Of a DNA stretch of 64,000 nucleotides, positions 44,801 through 52,834 are shown piece after piece. The notes below the pieces were generated by a model. That model made no database searches. It saw only the letters and a program-made list of their open reading frames with translations, and had not been told where the DNA came from. How positions within the stretch are numbered: position 1 is the first letter of the stretch; every line of letters starts with the position of its first letter. Made by a program: the position numbers and the translations under genes. The stretch is from Lachnospiraceae bacterium (GTDB lineage: Bacteria > Bacillota > Clostridia > Lachnospirales > Lachnospiraceae). The stretch lies in assembly GCA_017455435.1 (NCBI GenBank), contig JAFTAU010000023.1:1-64000 (forward strand), written 5' to 3'.

Positions 44801-45605
44801 CGGTAAAGGAGCAGTTTTTTATAACGGCGCCGGACGCGGCCGAAAGAATGTAAAGTGCGCTCGCGTTGGGACCGGAATTGCCGGTGAGCAGGCAGTCTTC
44901 CATGGTGAGCTGTGAATTCGCGCCCATATTGATAACCGAATGACCGCTCGAAGTGCTGGTGGTTTTGTTGTTTGTGATGCTGCAGCCGGTCAGTGTGACC
45001 GCGCCTGAGGAATAAAGATACAGCGCGGTGCCGGAACCGGTGTTTTGACAATTTTTAATGGTGCAGCCCGTCATTGTAAGAGCGGTGGAGCCCTGCATGG
45101 TAATGGTCGTACCCGCATTGCTGCCCTGCACGCCGTCTATCACGACGTTGACAAGCTCAATGCTGCCGGCCCCGGTTGGTGAAGAACCGAGTAGAGCATT
45201 GGCGGCTTTGACAGTCCTGGTAATCTTGCCTTCGGACTTGCAATTCTCTATTTTGAGCTTTACATCGGCGCCGCCGGAGATCTGATACAGACTGCCCCAC
45301 TGAGTACCCGTGGATGTGATACTATGCCCGTTCATGCACAGCTCGATATCCACGGCTGTGGAGAGCCTATGCTGCTCATTTACGGTGATGTCCTGAGTCA
45401 GGTAGTATTTACCGGATGTCATGGGAACGGTGGTTTGCTCCGATGCTTCATCTCCCCATGCGGTCCATCCACTGTGGTCGTGACCCAGATCGGTAAAATG
45501 ACCCTCTGCTCCCGGCTCAGTCTCTCCCGAGACAGTAATCGCCGGAGCATAAGAAAGGATTAAGACAAAAGTCATCGCTGTCGCAAGTAGCTTTTTAATC
45601 TTCAT
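38802..45605 (-). CDS. Giant beta-helix surface protein 2, C-terminally membrane-anchored
   Basis: About 2267 residues from the ATG at 45605 (GGGGAGG 6 nt upstream; the frame's first Met at 45653 is not needed). Signal peptide about 1-28. Three 'CLNGH.I' modules (near 88, 590 and 975) and two Big_2 Ig-like domains (about 380-460 and 462-545). From about 1000 to 2080 it is an almost unbroken parallel beta-helix with GGGI/GGGV turns about every 25-30 residues (for example NTAGANGGG, SGGSVTGN). The end differs from the other two giants: a Ser/Glu/Thr linker, one membrane span (WPFIAAGAAIIVVIGAVLLI) and a basic KKSKKDEEDK tail. No LPXTG. First gene of a 17.5-kb operon with peptidase candidate, Fe-S protein, M20 enzymes and the Dpp transporter. 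Confidence 0.87.
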   Translation of the reverse strand: MKIKKLLATAMTFVLILSYAPAITVSGETEPGAEGHFTDLGHDHSGWTAWGDEASEQTTVPMTSGKYYLTQDITVNEQHRLSTAVDIELCMNGHSITSTGTQWGSLYQISGGADVKLKIENCKSEGKITRTVKAANALLGSSPTGAGSIELVNVVIDGVQGSNAGTTITMQGSTALTMTGCTIKNCQNTGSGTALYLYSSGAVTLTGCSITNNKTTSTSSGHSVINMGANSQLTMEDCLLTGNSGPNASALYILSAASGAVIKNCSFTGNTTTKSGAFTGAVYILNNNVTLEGANVISGNTNSSGAVADFTVQSATGTFKIVNPTDGTNVSLRYANAPTITELAAITGGLKGAWKWLNDTSKVLAENASHKLIVRDPIAVTGVNLNKESTTISYGESETLTAVVSPDNADNKSVTWDSSDKSVATVDENGLVTAVGSGTADITATTVDGGKTATCLVTVPPTVISVNSITVSPTDVAVYDSGTAQLTVTFDPVGASNKNISWSSDNEEVATVSDEGLVTGVAEGTAHITATSEDGGKTDTITVTVKESHKHGTEVFDFWSKGDSLPTAAGKYVLEQDVVLSGTAEITADISICLNGHSITGNGVSRVIRVRPGATFNLYDCREEQGSITGGKSTYGAGVRVDSNAVFNMYGGIITGNTSDATSGGEGAGVYIVGRTVSGSTNLNGGVFNMYGGSIKANTGRTGTAIRLYGFSNTDPGDAYSLGTANIYGGTISDNNGRTGTIYAGTNSILNILGGEIKNNTASASGAAIYAQEGAVITISDAVIAGNEATVNGGAIALSNKATLSLNNTEITGNTAGGSGGGIYSAVADSEIELTGKVVIDDNTDASKSNNLVLAAGQIINAHDMTDGSKVAVTVASVPTAFTTDGTADLEEYFVTNNAYSAVTAKDGRLWVDTDGTHKHCLCLDGKGKGCSHDDITWMAWESNNTLPVISGSYYLVGDITLTEEQVTAKDAVINICLNGHTVTQTTAGKRVYRVAFGTTVSITDCVGGGTITGGTAGYGACLRVQQEATLNLYAGTITGNDSTGDSEGGGVYVLGRNTIDGAPAAGGIFNMYGGVITANNATSGAAVRVYGYSGTEDIGDSVEPGRFNMYGGLISENTGNTGAVYLTTPAEMTISGGKITGNTLSASGGGIYAQSKTKITMTGGSISDNTSGNLGGGIMTKGDITVSGGKVSGNKSATHGGGILTEGNLTFKFSGGTISGNTTSGDGGGIYVSTAGKFEMTGGSISGNTADGNGGGINLYRSSAKLSGGSVTDNTAGANGGGMNIMGAEVTVSKTPFKNNTAGANGGAIMVNSGKYTSGGESKTDPGKLTLKNGTISGNKARMAGGILLQGSDSELSILSGTIEKNSADVNGGGVYVSYGTKFNMTSGKIINNSSTGSGGGLVIYRNTVTLSGGIIRGNKTNANAAGLYVQGGDVTLDGMEISGNTADGNGGGVMVNSTKYTSNGENVMKEGSLIFKSGSISDNTAKNGGGVLVQGTGSKMTMTGGTVSGNKSVKGGHAGGLYISTNTTFDMTGGTLKNNRSTAGEGGGIVGLRSVLTLSGGSVTGNYAFGSGGGIRLMGATLNLKGASITGNTAKINGGGIRANRTVDKATNTEYKSTINMTSGRVSNNSGTNGGGILLEGKGTVMNLKGGTVSGNTATTSHGGGIYVSTDTRLNMTGGSVSNNRANNGEGGGIVVLRTGVANLSGGTISGNFAKGSGGGLRLMGSTVYLRGTSITSNRAELNGGGIRAARNTNKDTGQVWIPKLVISGGSITKNTCGHTETENYEEVKKGGHGGGILVEGDGSLLEMSGGRIAENDSLQNGGAIFMSTGSLIKMSGGTIEENHATGICGGIYLYRCSSDITGGKFINNKTERTGGALLYTSRADRMGIDKHSLKNIEAYGNHATNGGAIVVQARVTLDAENINIHDNTADTGSGGGFYLSANSYANVKNSRFVNNTVEKSGGGIFVSRPAWLTIENCVIDGNSAPEKGGGLYSTGSVEMNNCTITNNTAQMIGGGVVAYKAYYNVGKDVDFRRPYFKTHNNLIEGNTSGEQGGGIYINSGIFSELDGDIIRGNTAALEGGGIYMVTNVNMKNLTVTENKSGGNGAAFYIAPSDYDGHSYIKGIIRMSGNMKVFGNTGKDMFLDAENTMIVDADGLGTDSRIEIELSEGLLTNRVFGEYGYEGGNLVYTITAGDKSMTDPEQGEVTPPSGETDTSSETEKATGEDQSGEVGAWPFIAAGAAIIVVIGAVLLIIGRKKSKKDEEDK

Positions 45606-45704
45606 AAATTCCTCCCCACCCTGCTGAAAGCAGAGTTCTGTTACAGTGGTCAAAACAGGCTTTATAAAAATAATTTACATATTAAAAGGCATTTATCCGA
45701 TTGA

Positions 45705-45745
45705 ATTATATCATTTATTTTTTCTCAGAGTATATGACTGTTTTT
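45705..45745 (-). promoter_or_regulatory. Promoter region of giant-2, conserved with giant-1
   Basis: Minus-strand TATAAT (45710-45705) inside gaattata, flanked by tttatccg (45692-45699), with ATATGACTGTTTTT at 45732-45745 (plus reading). The same three blocks with the same spacing precede giant-1. The -35 position is poor (ATACTC). The -10 is 100 bp from the ATG, so there is a longer leader than for giant-1. Confidence 0.6.
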
Positions 45746-45818
45746 GTTGAAATGAGTGTGTTTTTTTGGTTTTTCGCAAGGCAGGCGGAAGCCTCCGTTT
45801 CATACCCCGTTTTCCCTC

Positions 45819-45849
45819 AAAAAGGAGGCAAGGAATATCCCTGCCTCCC
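45819..45849 (-). terminator. Intrinsic terminator of giant-3
   Basis: Stem GGAGGCA (45824-45830)/TGCCTCC (45842-45848) with AAAAA at 45819-45823, giving a U-run on the minus strand 28 nt beyond the giant-3 stop. It separates giant-3 from the giant-2 operon. Confidence 0.8.
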
Positions 45850-45876
45850 TGATAATAATTGGTTTTTAAATAAAGC

Positions 45877-48800
45877 TTATGCGATGTACGCGGCTGCAGC
45901 CGTGCCATAGTTGTAAATGGCGGTGACGAGCGCTGCGAGACTCTCTTCTTCGCCGGCAGCCTTGCGCACGCAGTAAGCGTTCACACTGTACGAAACCTTG
46001 CTGAGAGTGGTTCCGCCGGAAGAAATCTCAACCGTGAATGCGGTGTCATAATCCGCAGGTGAAATACGGTCAAGATAGATTACCCCTTCCGTTACAGTGG
46101 TTTCGACAGTCTTCATCGCCACGGTCTCGTCCGCGCACTTGACTGTGATGACAGCGCCCTCTTCGGCAGCATATTTGAAGCCGAGAGTGGCCTTGTCAGC
46201 AATGTTTACGAACGCGCCGACAATCTTGTTGCCTTCGTCCGCAGAAGAAACAAGCACTCTTGCGGGAGCGGTCGTCGCGGGAGCGGTCTCGGTCTTTGCA
46301 GTTCCGACCCACGCGAGGGCCTCGGCGGAAAGATCAATCGCAGTGCCTGCCTCAGCATAGGCCTGAAGGAGTGAAGCGTAGCTGATGGTATTGGCCAGCA
46401 GCGTCTGAAGCGCCGGAGTGGCGTTTTCGTCCGCATTGAGCGCCTGGAAATAATCAAGCACGCTGTAGGTTCTGGCAAGCGAGATAGTGGCTTCTCCATC
46501 CTTTACCAGAGGAGCGATGTCATCAGCTATGCGGTAAACGTCGATTCCCGTGACTTCAAAGGTGTAAGTGCCGTCAGCTTCAAGTGTTCCTTCAACAGTA
46601 TCTGTCTTTCCGTTCGCGTTGTAGCTGAGAGTGGGGGTCGCACCGTCCATAAGAGCCACGCAATAGTTGAATCTGATGGCAACATCCGCTCCAATCTCAC
46701 CGCTGACGGTATTGGCTACGGCTGCGCTTTCATACTGATATACGGTCGCGCCCGTAGTGGTGAGAACTCCGTTCAGGAAGAAGAATCCGGCCGACCAGAC
46801 AGGCTGGGCTTTTACCTCTTCGTTTACAGTGCCTGTTGAGGCGCAGTTTGTGATGGTTCCGTTAAAGCTTACAGTGGTGTAAGACTTCGAAGAGTTGCTG
46901 AAAATGACAACAGCTCCGCCTCTCGTAGCTGTGCAGTCGCTGATGGTAACTCCCGAATTGACGGTAAGGGTAGTGCCGCCGCTGACGCAGAACACGCCGC
47001 CGTCAGTAGTATTAAATCCGCTGATGGCCGTGGTTCCGGTTACAGTGAGATTCGAAGCAATACCACCGTTTCTCTCTATAACGGCTACGCCGCCGATGGC
47101 CGCGTCTTTGCTTTCAGTATCGCCTTTGCCGGTAATGGTACAGTCAGTGATGGTGGCGTCACAGGCTCTGAGATAGAACAGACCGCCGTTTCCGGTAGCA
47201 TAGCATCCGGTGAATGTGCAGCCGTCAACTTCGATCTCGGGGCAATTTTCGCCGTCTTTGTCCGTGTAAGCAACACCGCCATTGCTTGCAGTGTTAGTGC
47301 GCGTAAAGGTGGAATCAATAAGGCTCAGAGAGCTGGCCTTCAGATAGAACACACCGCCGTTTCCTTCGGAATGAATGTCGGTAAACGTACAGTCGTCTAT
47401 GGTAACGGTACTCTGTCCGTCTATGGCCATAAAGCCTCTTCTGTTGGTTGTGCCGTCTTTTCCGGCGGTGAAATTGGAGAATTCCATTCCCTCCAGAGTA
47501 ACTGTGGCTCCGCCGGAGACCTTTGCGAAGGATCCGTCGCCCGCCGTATAGGTAAGCCCTGTGGCGTCAAAGGAGCCGTCCTTTAACGTGAATGTTCCGG
47601 CTGCAAAGCTGAAGCATCTGGTCCTGTTTGCTCTGGTCACGCTGTGACCGTCATAGTCGATGGTCAGATTAAGATCGGGATTGGTGAAACCAATATTGAG
47701 AGACGAATCTGCTTCCTGATCCTCGCAAAGAGTAAGCGTGGCGGTAACAGCGTCCTCAAGTGCCTGCGCAGCCTGAAGAGCTTCAAGATAGGAAGCATAT
47801 TCAGTGGTCTCTCCACCCTCAATTGCCAGGGTCGCACGGACCGGAACCTCTTCCAGCTCGCGTACAGACCACAGCTCTGTAATTTCATCCTGGTAGGACT
47901 CCAGCAGGCCGCTCTTAATAAACACGGCAGGATCAAGCGTGTACCATCCGCCCGAAACCGTAACGAGAGCCGTAGAATTGGAAATTTCTTCGTAGTTTCC
48001 GGTAAAGGTTCCTGCTTCTATCGTTATTCTGGAGTTTGAATTGGCGTAGACCAGTGATTTGTTGTTGGTGGAATAAGTGGACTGAGAAACCAGTCCGCCG
48101 GTGCCTACACTGTCAATAATTGTGATGTAACAATAGGCTCTGGCATTAATAATGCCTCTCGCGCTACCAGTGTATGTGATTGTATTTCCGTTAAGGTCAA
48201 ACGTGACGTTTGTCAGGGCTGCCGCCGCGCGTCCGTTCTGAGTGTTGATCCTGGAAGACGTGGTGAACGAGTTCTGAAGAGTAATAGTTGCGTCGGCAGT
48301 AAGAGCCTCAACCGCCGCGGCAAAATCCGCGCCGTCATAGTATTTGGTGGTTGTGCCACCTGCCGTAATGGTGGCAAGAATTGTGTCTTCGGTGTAAACA
48401 GTATAGAAATCAATAGTTCCCGCTTCTGTGACTGTGTATGTATCTCCAGCCAGATAATCAATGCTGCCGCCCTCGGTGAGCGAGTATCCGTCGAAAGTGT
48501 AGTGAGGAACGACAGGCCCCTCAGGAAGCGTAAATGTGCCGCCCGCGACATAGTTTCCGGAAAGCTCTGTCGCTTCTGTTCCGTCAATGTTTACTGTAAC
48601 AGCATAGAGAGTTTCCATAGCGACCCAGGCGTAGAGAGTGATGTCATCTGAGAATTCTACCTCATCGCCGGGGGCAGGAGCCGCCTGAGTAAGCTCAGCG
48701 TCATAGTACCATCCGCCGAAGGTACCGGAGGCGGGAGTGTAGTCCGGAATGGTAATGGCGGTTCCGTGATTCCCGGTAATATCGGCTGCCGCCGTGCTTC

Positions 48801-50232
48801 CGTTATCCGTAAAGCTGACCGTGTAGGTTTCATCTTCTGTGACAGTATAAGGAACTGCCGGATTGGGAGCATCCGCGCAAATACCCGTGGCACTCAATCC
48901 GGTTCCAAGAGTGGAAACATTTTCCTGAGGCTGCGCTGCCGCGAACCAGCCGCCGTTTACTGTAACGGTTCCCGTAGTAGTGGAATTTGACACTATCGTT
49001 CCGCTGATAACGCCGTCATTTACAGTAATATTTCCTTCATTCGTAATATTGGAACTGATTGTTCCGCTGTTTACGGTGAGCGTTCCGGCTGGTTTGGCAT
49101 AAACCGTAAATTCGGGATTATAGCTCGGCGTTCCGCTTATGGTTGTGCCGTTTATAACAGCCTCACCGCCGTTAACATACAGGTTGGAACCCGAAGAAGT
49201 GCTTCCCGTTCCTTCGCCGTCTTTTATTTCACCATTGGTGAACGTGGTGGTTCCGGAATTGATTCTGAAGTTTCCGCCGTAGTTGCCGGTATTGCCGTCC
49301 AGAACAGAATTGATAACGTCAATCGTTCCGTTGGCAAAAAGTCCGCCGGCCTGACTTGACGCCGTGTTTCCGGTGACGGTGCAGCCGGTCATGGTCAAAG
49401 TATTTGTCGAGTTTACATAAATTCCTCCGCCCTGTCTGGCGGTATTATTTCTGATTGTGACATTGGTAAGTGTTGCGGTGGTTCCGTTTGTAAGGAAAAT
49501 CGCGCCGCCCTGACCGCCGGTAGCGCTGTTGTTAACAGTACCTGAATTAGCAGTACAGTTTTCGATGGTGGCATTATTCATTACCAGTGTTCCGGCATGT
49601 GAATAGACCGCGGCTCCGCTTCCGAGTCCGGTTACACCGGTAGTTCCGGTAAACTTACCGTTCGCGGTGAAGTTTGAAATAACAGATCCGCCCTTTATCT
49701 CGATATAATGTCCGGATTTGCCCCAGATGCAGGCTCCGCGGTATGTATAGCTTGAAGTGGAACTGATGGAATGGGAGTTGCGTCCGTCCTTGAGCGTGAC
49801 TCCGTCGAGAATCAGGCTGCCGGATACGGTAAACAGGTGATTCTGATAACTTGCGCTTCCCATATAGCCTTTGATAAAACCCTTGGTCTCGCCGTTATCG
49901 ACAATTGTAAACGTGCCGCCTGAAGCAACGTCAAAGGCCACTTTATTGGCTCCAATGGTGATGCTGTGTCCGTTTAGATCCAGCGTGATATCATCGTCTG
50001 CCACAATCTTAAGAGCGGCTCCGCCGCTGCTCTGCGTGCCGTTTGTGATATCGGCGGTCAGCCTGTAAGCAGCTGTAGTGGGTGTATGCCCTGCGGCAAA
50101 TGCTGTCGTAAGATCCGAAAGCGTTTCGATATCGAACACTTCTTCTTCATCGGCCAGCGCCGTCACGGTGAGCATTCCAAAGACCATGGTCAATGAAACA
50201 AGCACCGCTAAAATCCTTTTGATAGTTCTCAT
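45877..50232 (-). CDS. Giant beta-helix surface protein 3 with InlB-type repeats
   Basis: About 1451 residues from the ATG at 50232 (AGGAGGG 6 nt upstream). Signal peptide 1-28 (ends TALADEE). Beta-helix coils at about 60-480 with one LDLNGHSI strand, then two InlB/Flg_new-like beta repeats at about 490-620 (GTAITIPDYTPASGTFGGWY, then FDGYSLTEGGSIDYLAGDTY), then a second beta-helix at about 640-1150. The C-terminal 250 residues match the end of giant-1: YSVLDYFQAL...LLANTISYASLLQAYAE followed by a beta domain and YSVNAYCVRKA...TAIYNYGTAAAAYIA. No anchor or sortase motif. It has its own terminator and no NDCS partner gene. Likely a secreted adhesin or wall-associated protein. Confidence 0.85.
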   Translation of the reverse strand: MRTIKRILAVLVSLTMVFGMLTVTALADEEEVFDIETLSDLTTAFAAGHTPTTAAYRLTADITNGTQSSGGAALKIVADDDITLDLNGHSITIGANKVAFDVASGGTFTIVDNGETKGFIKGYMGSASYQNHLFTVSGSLILDGVTLKDGRNSHSISSTSSYTYRGACIWGKSGHYIEIKGGSVISNFTANGKFTGTTGVTGLGSGAAVYSHAGTLVMNNATIENCTANSGTVNNSATGGQGGAIFLTNGTTATLTNVTIRNNTARQGGGIYVNSTNTLTMTGCTVTGNTASSQAGGLFANGTIDVINSVLDGNTGNYGGNFRINSGTTTFTNGEIKDGEGTGSTSSGSNLYVNGGEAVINGTTISGTPSYNPEFTVYAKPAGTLTVNSGTISSNITNEGNITVNDGVISGTIVSNSTTTGTVTVNGGWFAAAQPQENVSTLGTGLSATGICADAPNPAVPYTVTEDETYTVSFTDNGSTAAADITGNHGTAITIPDYTPASGTFGGWYYDAELTQAAPAPGDEVEFSDDITLYAWVAMETLYAVTVNIDGTEATELSGNYVAGGTFTLPEGPVVPHYTFDGYSLTEGGSIDYLAGDTYTVTEAGTIDFYTVYTEDTILATITAGGTTTKYYDGADFAAAVEALTADATITLQNSFTTSSRINTQNGRAAAALTNVTFDLNGNTITYTGSARGIINARAYCYITIIDSVGTGGLVSQSTYSTNNKSLVYANSNSRITIEAGTFTGNYEEISNSTALVTVSGGWYTLDPAVFIKSGLLESYQDEITELWSVRELEEVPVRATLAIEGGETTEYASYLEALQAAQALEDAVTATLTLCEDQEADSSLNIGFTNPDLNLTIDYDGHSVTRANRTRCFSFAAGTFTLKDGSFDATGLTYTAGDGSFAKVSGGATVTLEGMEFSNFTAGKDGTTNRRGFMAIDGQSTVTIDDCTFTDIHSEGNGGVFYLKASSLSLIDSTFTRTNTASNGGVAYTDKDGENCPEIEVDGCTFTGCYATGNGGLFYLRACDATITDCTITGKGDTESKDAAIGGVAVIERNGGIASNLTVTGTTAISGFNTTDGGVFCVSGGTTLTVNSGVTISDCTATRGGAVVIFSNSSKSYTTVSFNGTITNCASTGTVNEEVKAQPVWSAGFFFLNGVLTTTGATVYQYESAAVANTVSGEIGADVAIRFNYCVALMDGATPTLSYNANGKTDTVEGTLEADGTYTFEVTGIDVYRIADDIAPLVKDGEATISLARTYSVLDYFQALNADENATPALQTLLANTISYASLLQAYAEAGTAIDLSAEALAWVGTAKTETAPATTAPARVLVSSADEGNKIVGAFVNIADKATLGFKYAAEEGAVITVKCADETVAMKTVETTVTEGVIYLDRISPADYDTAFTVEISSGGTTLSKVSYSVNAYCVRKAAGEEESLAALVTAIYNYGTAAAAYIA

Positions 50233-50418
50233 TCTGATCCCTCCTGTTTTGTATAAAATCCAAGCCCGAACTCCCGGCAGGATATATGCTCTCACTGTCC
50301 GAAGTCCGTTCTTTAATTCTTATTAGCAACCATTTTTTGTGGCTAATTCCTCTAACCCAAGTTTATTCTAACATATCCGGCGCCGGCTTGTCATAACGAT
50401 TTATCATATTTATACGTT
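50233..50418. other. Spacer between kbl and giant-3
   Basis: Holds the giant-3 ribosome site and a hairpin ATTAGC (50322-50327)/GCTAAT (50342-50347) with a T6 loop. The conserved blocks found before giant-1 and giant-2 are absent, so giant-3 seems to be controlled differently. Confidence 0.35.
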
Positions 50419-51606
50419 TTAAATCCCCATTTCTTCCTTAACTTCTTTGAAGCACTGCACGGCGAAATCAAGGTCTTCTTTTGTGTGTCCCGCGGAAATC
50501 TGCGTGCGGATACGGTCGCGTCCCCTGGGAACTACCGGATAGCAGAAGCCCACGACGTAGACTCCCTTTGCCAGCATGCGCTTTGCAAATTCATTCGCAA
50601 TCTTTGCGTCATAGAGCATTACCGGGACGATGGGGTGCTCTCCGGGGAGCAGGTCAAATCCCAGTTTTTCCATTTCGGCACGGAAATAGCGGGCATTTTC
50701 GTGAACCTTGTCGCGGAGCGCAGTGGATTCATTAAGCATTTCAATGGTTTTTAACGTGGCAGCGCAGATGGCGGGAGCCAGCGTATTGGAGAAAAGATAG
50801 GGGCGGCTGCGCTGACGGAGCAGGTCGACTATCACTTTGTGAGAAGCGGTGTATCCGCCGGAGGCTCCGCCCATGGCTTTGCCAAAGGTGCCGGTGATGA
50901 TGTCCACTCTGCCCATGACGCCGCAGTATTCCGCCGTGCCTCTGCCGTGCTCACCCATAAAGCCCACTGCGTGGCTGTCGTCCAGCATAGTCATGGCACC
51001 GTATTCGTCCGCCAGATCACAGATGCCCTGCATATTGGCGATATAGCCGTCCATGGAGAATACGCCGTCGGTGGCAATCAGTATCTGGCGGCAGCCCTCG
51101 GCCTTTGCTTCTTCGAGCTTTGCGCGAAGGTCTGTCATGTCGTTGTTTTTGTAGCGATAGCGGTGCGCTTTGCAAAGGCGCACGCCGTCGATGATGGAGG
51201 CGTGATTGAGCTCGTCGGAGATAATGGCGTCTTCCGGTCCGAGAAGGGTCTCGAACAGGCCGCCGTTTGCATCAAAGCAGGAGGAATAGAGTATCGCGTC
51301 CTCAGTGCCGGCGAAATCCGCGATGGCGCGTTCCAAATCCTTGTGAATCTGCTGCGTGCCGCAGATAAATCTGACTGACGAGAGGCCAAAACCCCATTTG
51401 TCGTAGCTGGCCTTCGCCGCTGCAATCAGCTCCGGGCTGTCCGAAAGGCCAAGGTAATTGTTCGCGCACATATTGACTACGCGGCTGCTGGTCGTGGTGT
51501 CGATGCGCGATTTCTGGGGGGTGGTGATGATTCTTTCTTCTTTATAAGTGCCTGCCTCGCGGATGGCGTCCAGCTCATCGCAGTATTTTTTTAAATATTC
51601 CTTCAT
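50419..51606 (-). CDS. kbl: Glycine C-acetyltransferase (2-amino-3-ketobutyrate CoA ligase)
   Basis: 395 residues, the family's length. Alpha-oxoamine synthase pattern: [19 protein letters not shown] (about 43-61), [31 protein letters not shown], the Asp/His pair in [17 protein letters not shown] and the PLP Lys in [16 protein letters not shown] (about 244). It splits 2-amino-3-ketobutyrate with CoA into glycine and acetyl-CoA, the second step after Tdh. It starts 2 nt after the tdh stop with GGAG upstream. Confidence 0.95.
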   Translation of the reverse strand: MKEYLKKYCDELDAIREAGTYKEERIITTPQKSRIDTTTSSRVVNMCANNYLGLSDSPELIAAAKASYDKWGFGLSSVRFICGTQQIHKDLERAIADFAGTEDAILYSSCFDANGGLFETLLGPEDAIISDELNHASIIDGVRLCKAHRYRYKNNDMTDLRAKLEEAKAEGCRQILIATDGVFSMDGYIANMQGICDLADEYGAMTMLDDSHAVGFMGEHGRGTAEYCGVMGRVDIITGTFGKAMGGASGGYTASHKVIVDLLRQRSRPYLFSNTLAPAICAATLKTIEMLNESTALRDKVHENARYFRAEMEKLGFDLLPGEHPIVPVMLYDAKIANEFAKRMLAKGVYVVGFCYPVVPRGRDRIRTQISAGHTKEDLDFAVQCFKEVKEEMGI

Positions 51607-51608
51607 TA

Positions 51609-52655
51609 TTATTTCTCCTTTGTCCAGTCAAGAACTACTTTGCCGCTCATGCCGCTGCGCATGGCGTCGAAACCTTTTTGAAAATCAGTGTAATGATAGC
51701 GATGGGTGATGACGGGTGTGAGGTCCAGGCCGCCCTGAACCATGTATGACATCTGGTGCCAGTTGTCCATTTTGCGGCCGTAAATGCCCTGAAGAGTCAG
51801 ACCTCTGCCGATGATGTCGTTCATATCCAGCTCTATAGGCTTTGAGCCGAGCCCCAGCAGACTGATTTTGCCGCCGTTTCTCATAACCGAGATCATTTGC
51901 TTGAAAGCCGCGCCGCTGCCGCTCATTTCCAGACCGACGTCAAAGCCCTCGACTATTTTGAGGCGGCGCATTACCTCGGCCAGGTCTTCGTGAGCGATAT
52001 TGACCGCGGCGTCCACGCCCAGCTTCCTAGCGAGCTGCAGCCGGTAGTCGTTCACATCGGTGATGACTACTCTGCGCGCCCCGGCAAATTTGCAGATGCC
52101 GCCGGCGATAATGCCGATGGGTCCGGCGCCGGTGATGAGGACGTCCTCGCCGATGAGGTTCCACATCAGAGCCGTGTGAGTGGCGTTTCCAAAGGCGTCA
52201 AAAAACGAGACCACTTCCTCGTCCAGCTCCGGGTCGATTTTTATGACATTTTTGGCGGGAATGCAGAGATATTCCGCGAAAGCGCCGTTTCTGTCAACGC
52301 CGACGCCGATGGTGTCCTTGCACCATTGGATATTGCCGGTGTGGCAATTGCGGCAGTGTCCGCAGGTGATATGTCCCTCTCCGCTGACACGTTCGCCGAT
52401 GCTCAGGCCCGAAACGCCGGGGCCGATTTCGGCGATTTCACCGACATATTCGTGGCCGATGGTCTGCCCGATTTTTACGTGTGCTTTTGACCAGTCGGTC
52501 CAGTCATAGATGTGCACGTCTGTGCCGCAGATTGCGGTTTTGTGAATCTTGATGAGCACTTCGCCGGGGCCGGCCTCCGGCACCGGAACCTGCGCGAGAG
52601 CCAGACCTTCTCCGTCGACATGTTTGATGATTGCGTCCATCATTTTTTGCTGCAT
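51609..52655 (-). CDS. tdh: L-threonine 3-dehydrogenase
   Basis: 348 residues, zinc medium-chain dehydrogenase. Catalytic zinc region [15 protein letters not shown] (Cys 43), GHEYVGEI, structural zinc Cys cluster [15 protein letters not shown] (about 98-112), and a Rossmann [18 protein letters not shown]. The sequence tracks bacterial Tdh closely. GAGGTG precedes the ATG. It oxidises threonine to 2-amino-3-ketobutyrate, which the neighbouring kbl product cleaves. Divergent from a LysR gene that likely controls it. Confidence 0.95.
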   Translation of the reverse strand: MQQKMMDAIIKHVDGEGLALAQVPVPEAGPGEVLIKIHKTAICGTDVHIYDWTDWSKAHVKIGQTIGHEYVGEIAEIGPGVSGLSIGERVSGEGHITCGHCRNCHTGNIQWCKDTIGVGVDRNGAFAEYLCIPAKNVIKIDPELDEEVVSFFDAFGNATHTALMWNLIGEDVLITGAGPIGIIAGGICKFAGARRVVITDVNDYRLQLARKLGVDAAVNIAHEDLAEVMRRLKIVEGFDVGLEMSGSGAAFKQMISVMRNGGKISLLGLGSKPIELDMNDIIGRGLTLQGIYGRKMDNWHQMSYMVQGGLDLTPVITHRYHYTDFQKGFDAMRSGMSGKVVLDWTKEK

Positions 52656-52709
52656 AAGCTTTCACCTCTGTATATTAGTTTGTGTTGCTTTTATTTTTCC
52701 AAAAAACAC

Positions 52710-52738
52710 TGTCATAATCTAAAAAATGTTATTTGACA
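52710..52738. promoter_or_regulatory. Dyad overlapping the -35 of lysR, candidate operator
   Basis: TGTCATAAT (52710-52718) faces ATTTGACA (52731-52738), an imperfect inverted repeat with a 12-bp AT-rich centre. It overlaps the -35 of the divergent lysR promoter and lies about 55 bp before tdh, the place for a site that represses lysR and activates tdh-kbl. Confidence 0.4.
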
Positions 52739-52760
52739 TGGTTTTTACCTCAACTATAAT
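52733..52760 (+). promoter_or_regulatory. Consensus promoter of the second lysR gene
   Basis: Perfect -35 TTGACA (52733-52738), 16-bp spacer, perfect -10 TATAAT (52755-52760), 74 bp before the ATG. Confidence 0.75.
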
Positions 52761-52834
52761 AAAATAAATTTATTTATGAGACAATGTGTGCAATCGTATG
52801 ATATCAATGATGTTTTGTCATATCGGAGGGGCTT

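Noticed and set aside
20630..50232. Sortase (LPXTG) or dockerin/cohesin anchoring of the giant proteins
   Set aside because: None of the three C termini has LPXTG plus membrane span, and no dockerin calcium loops were found.
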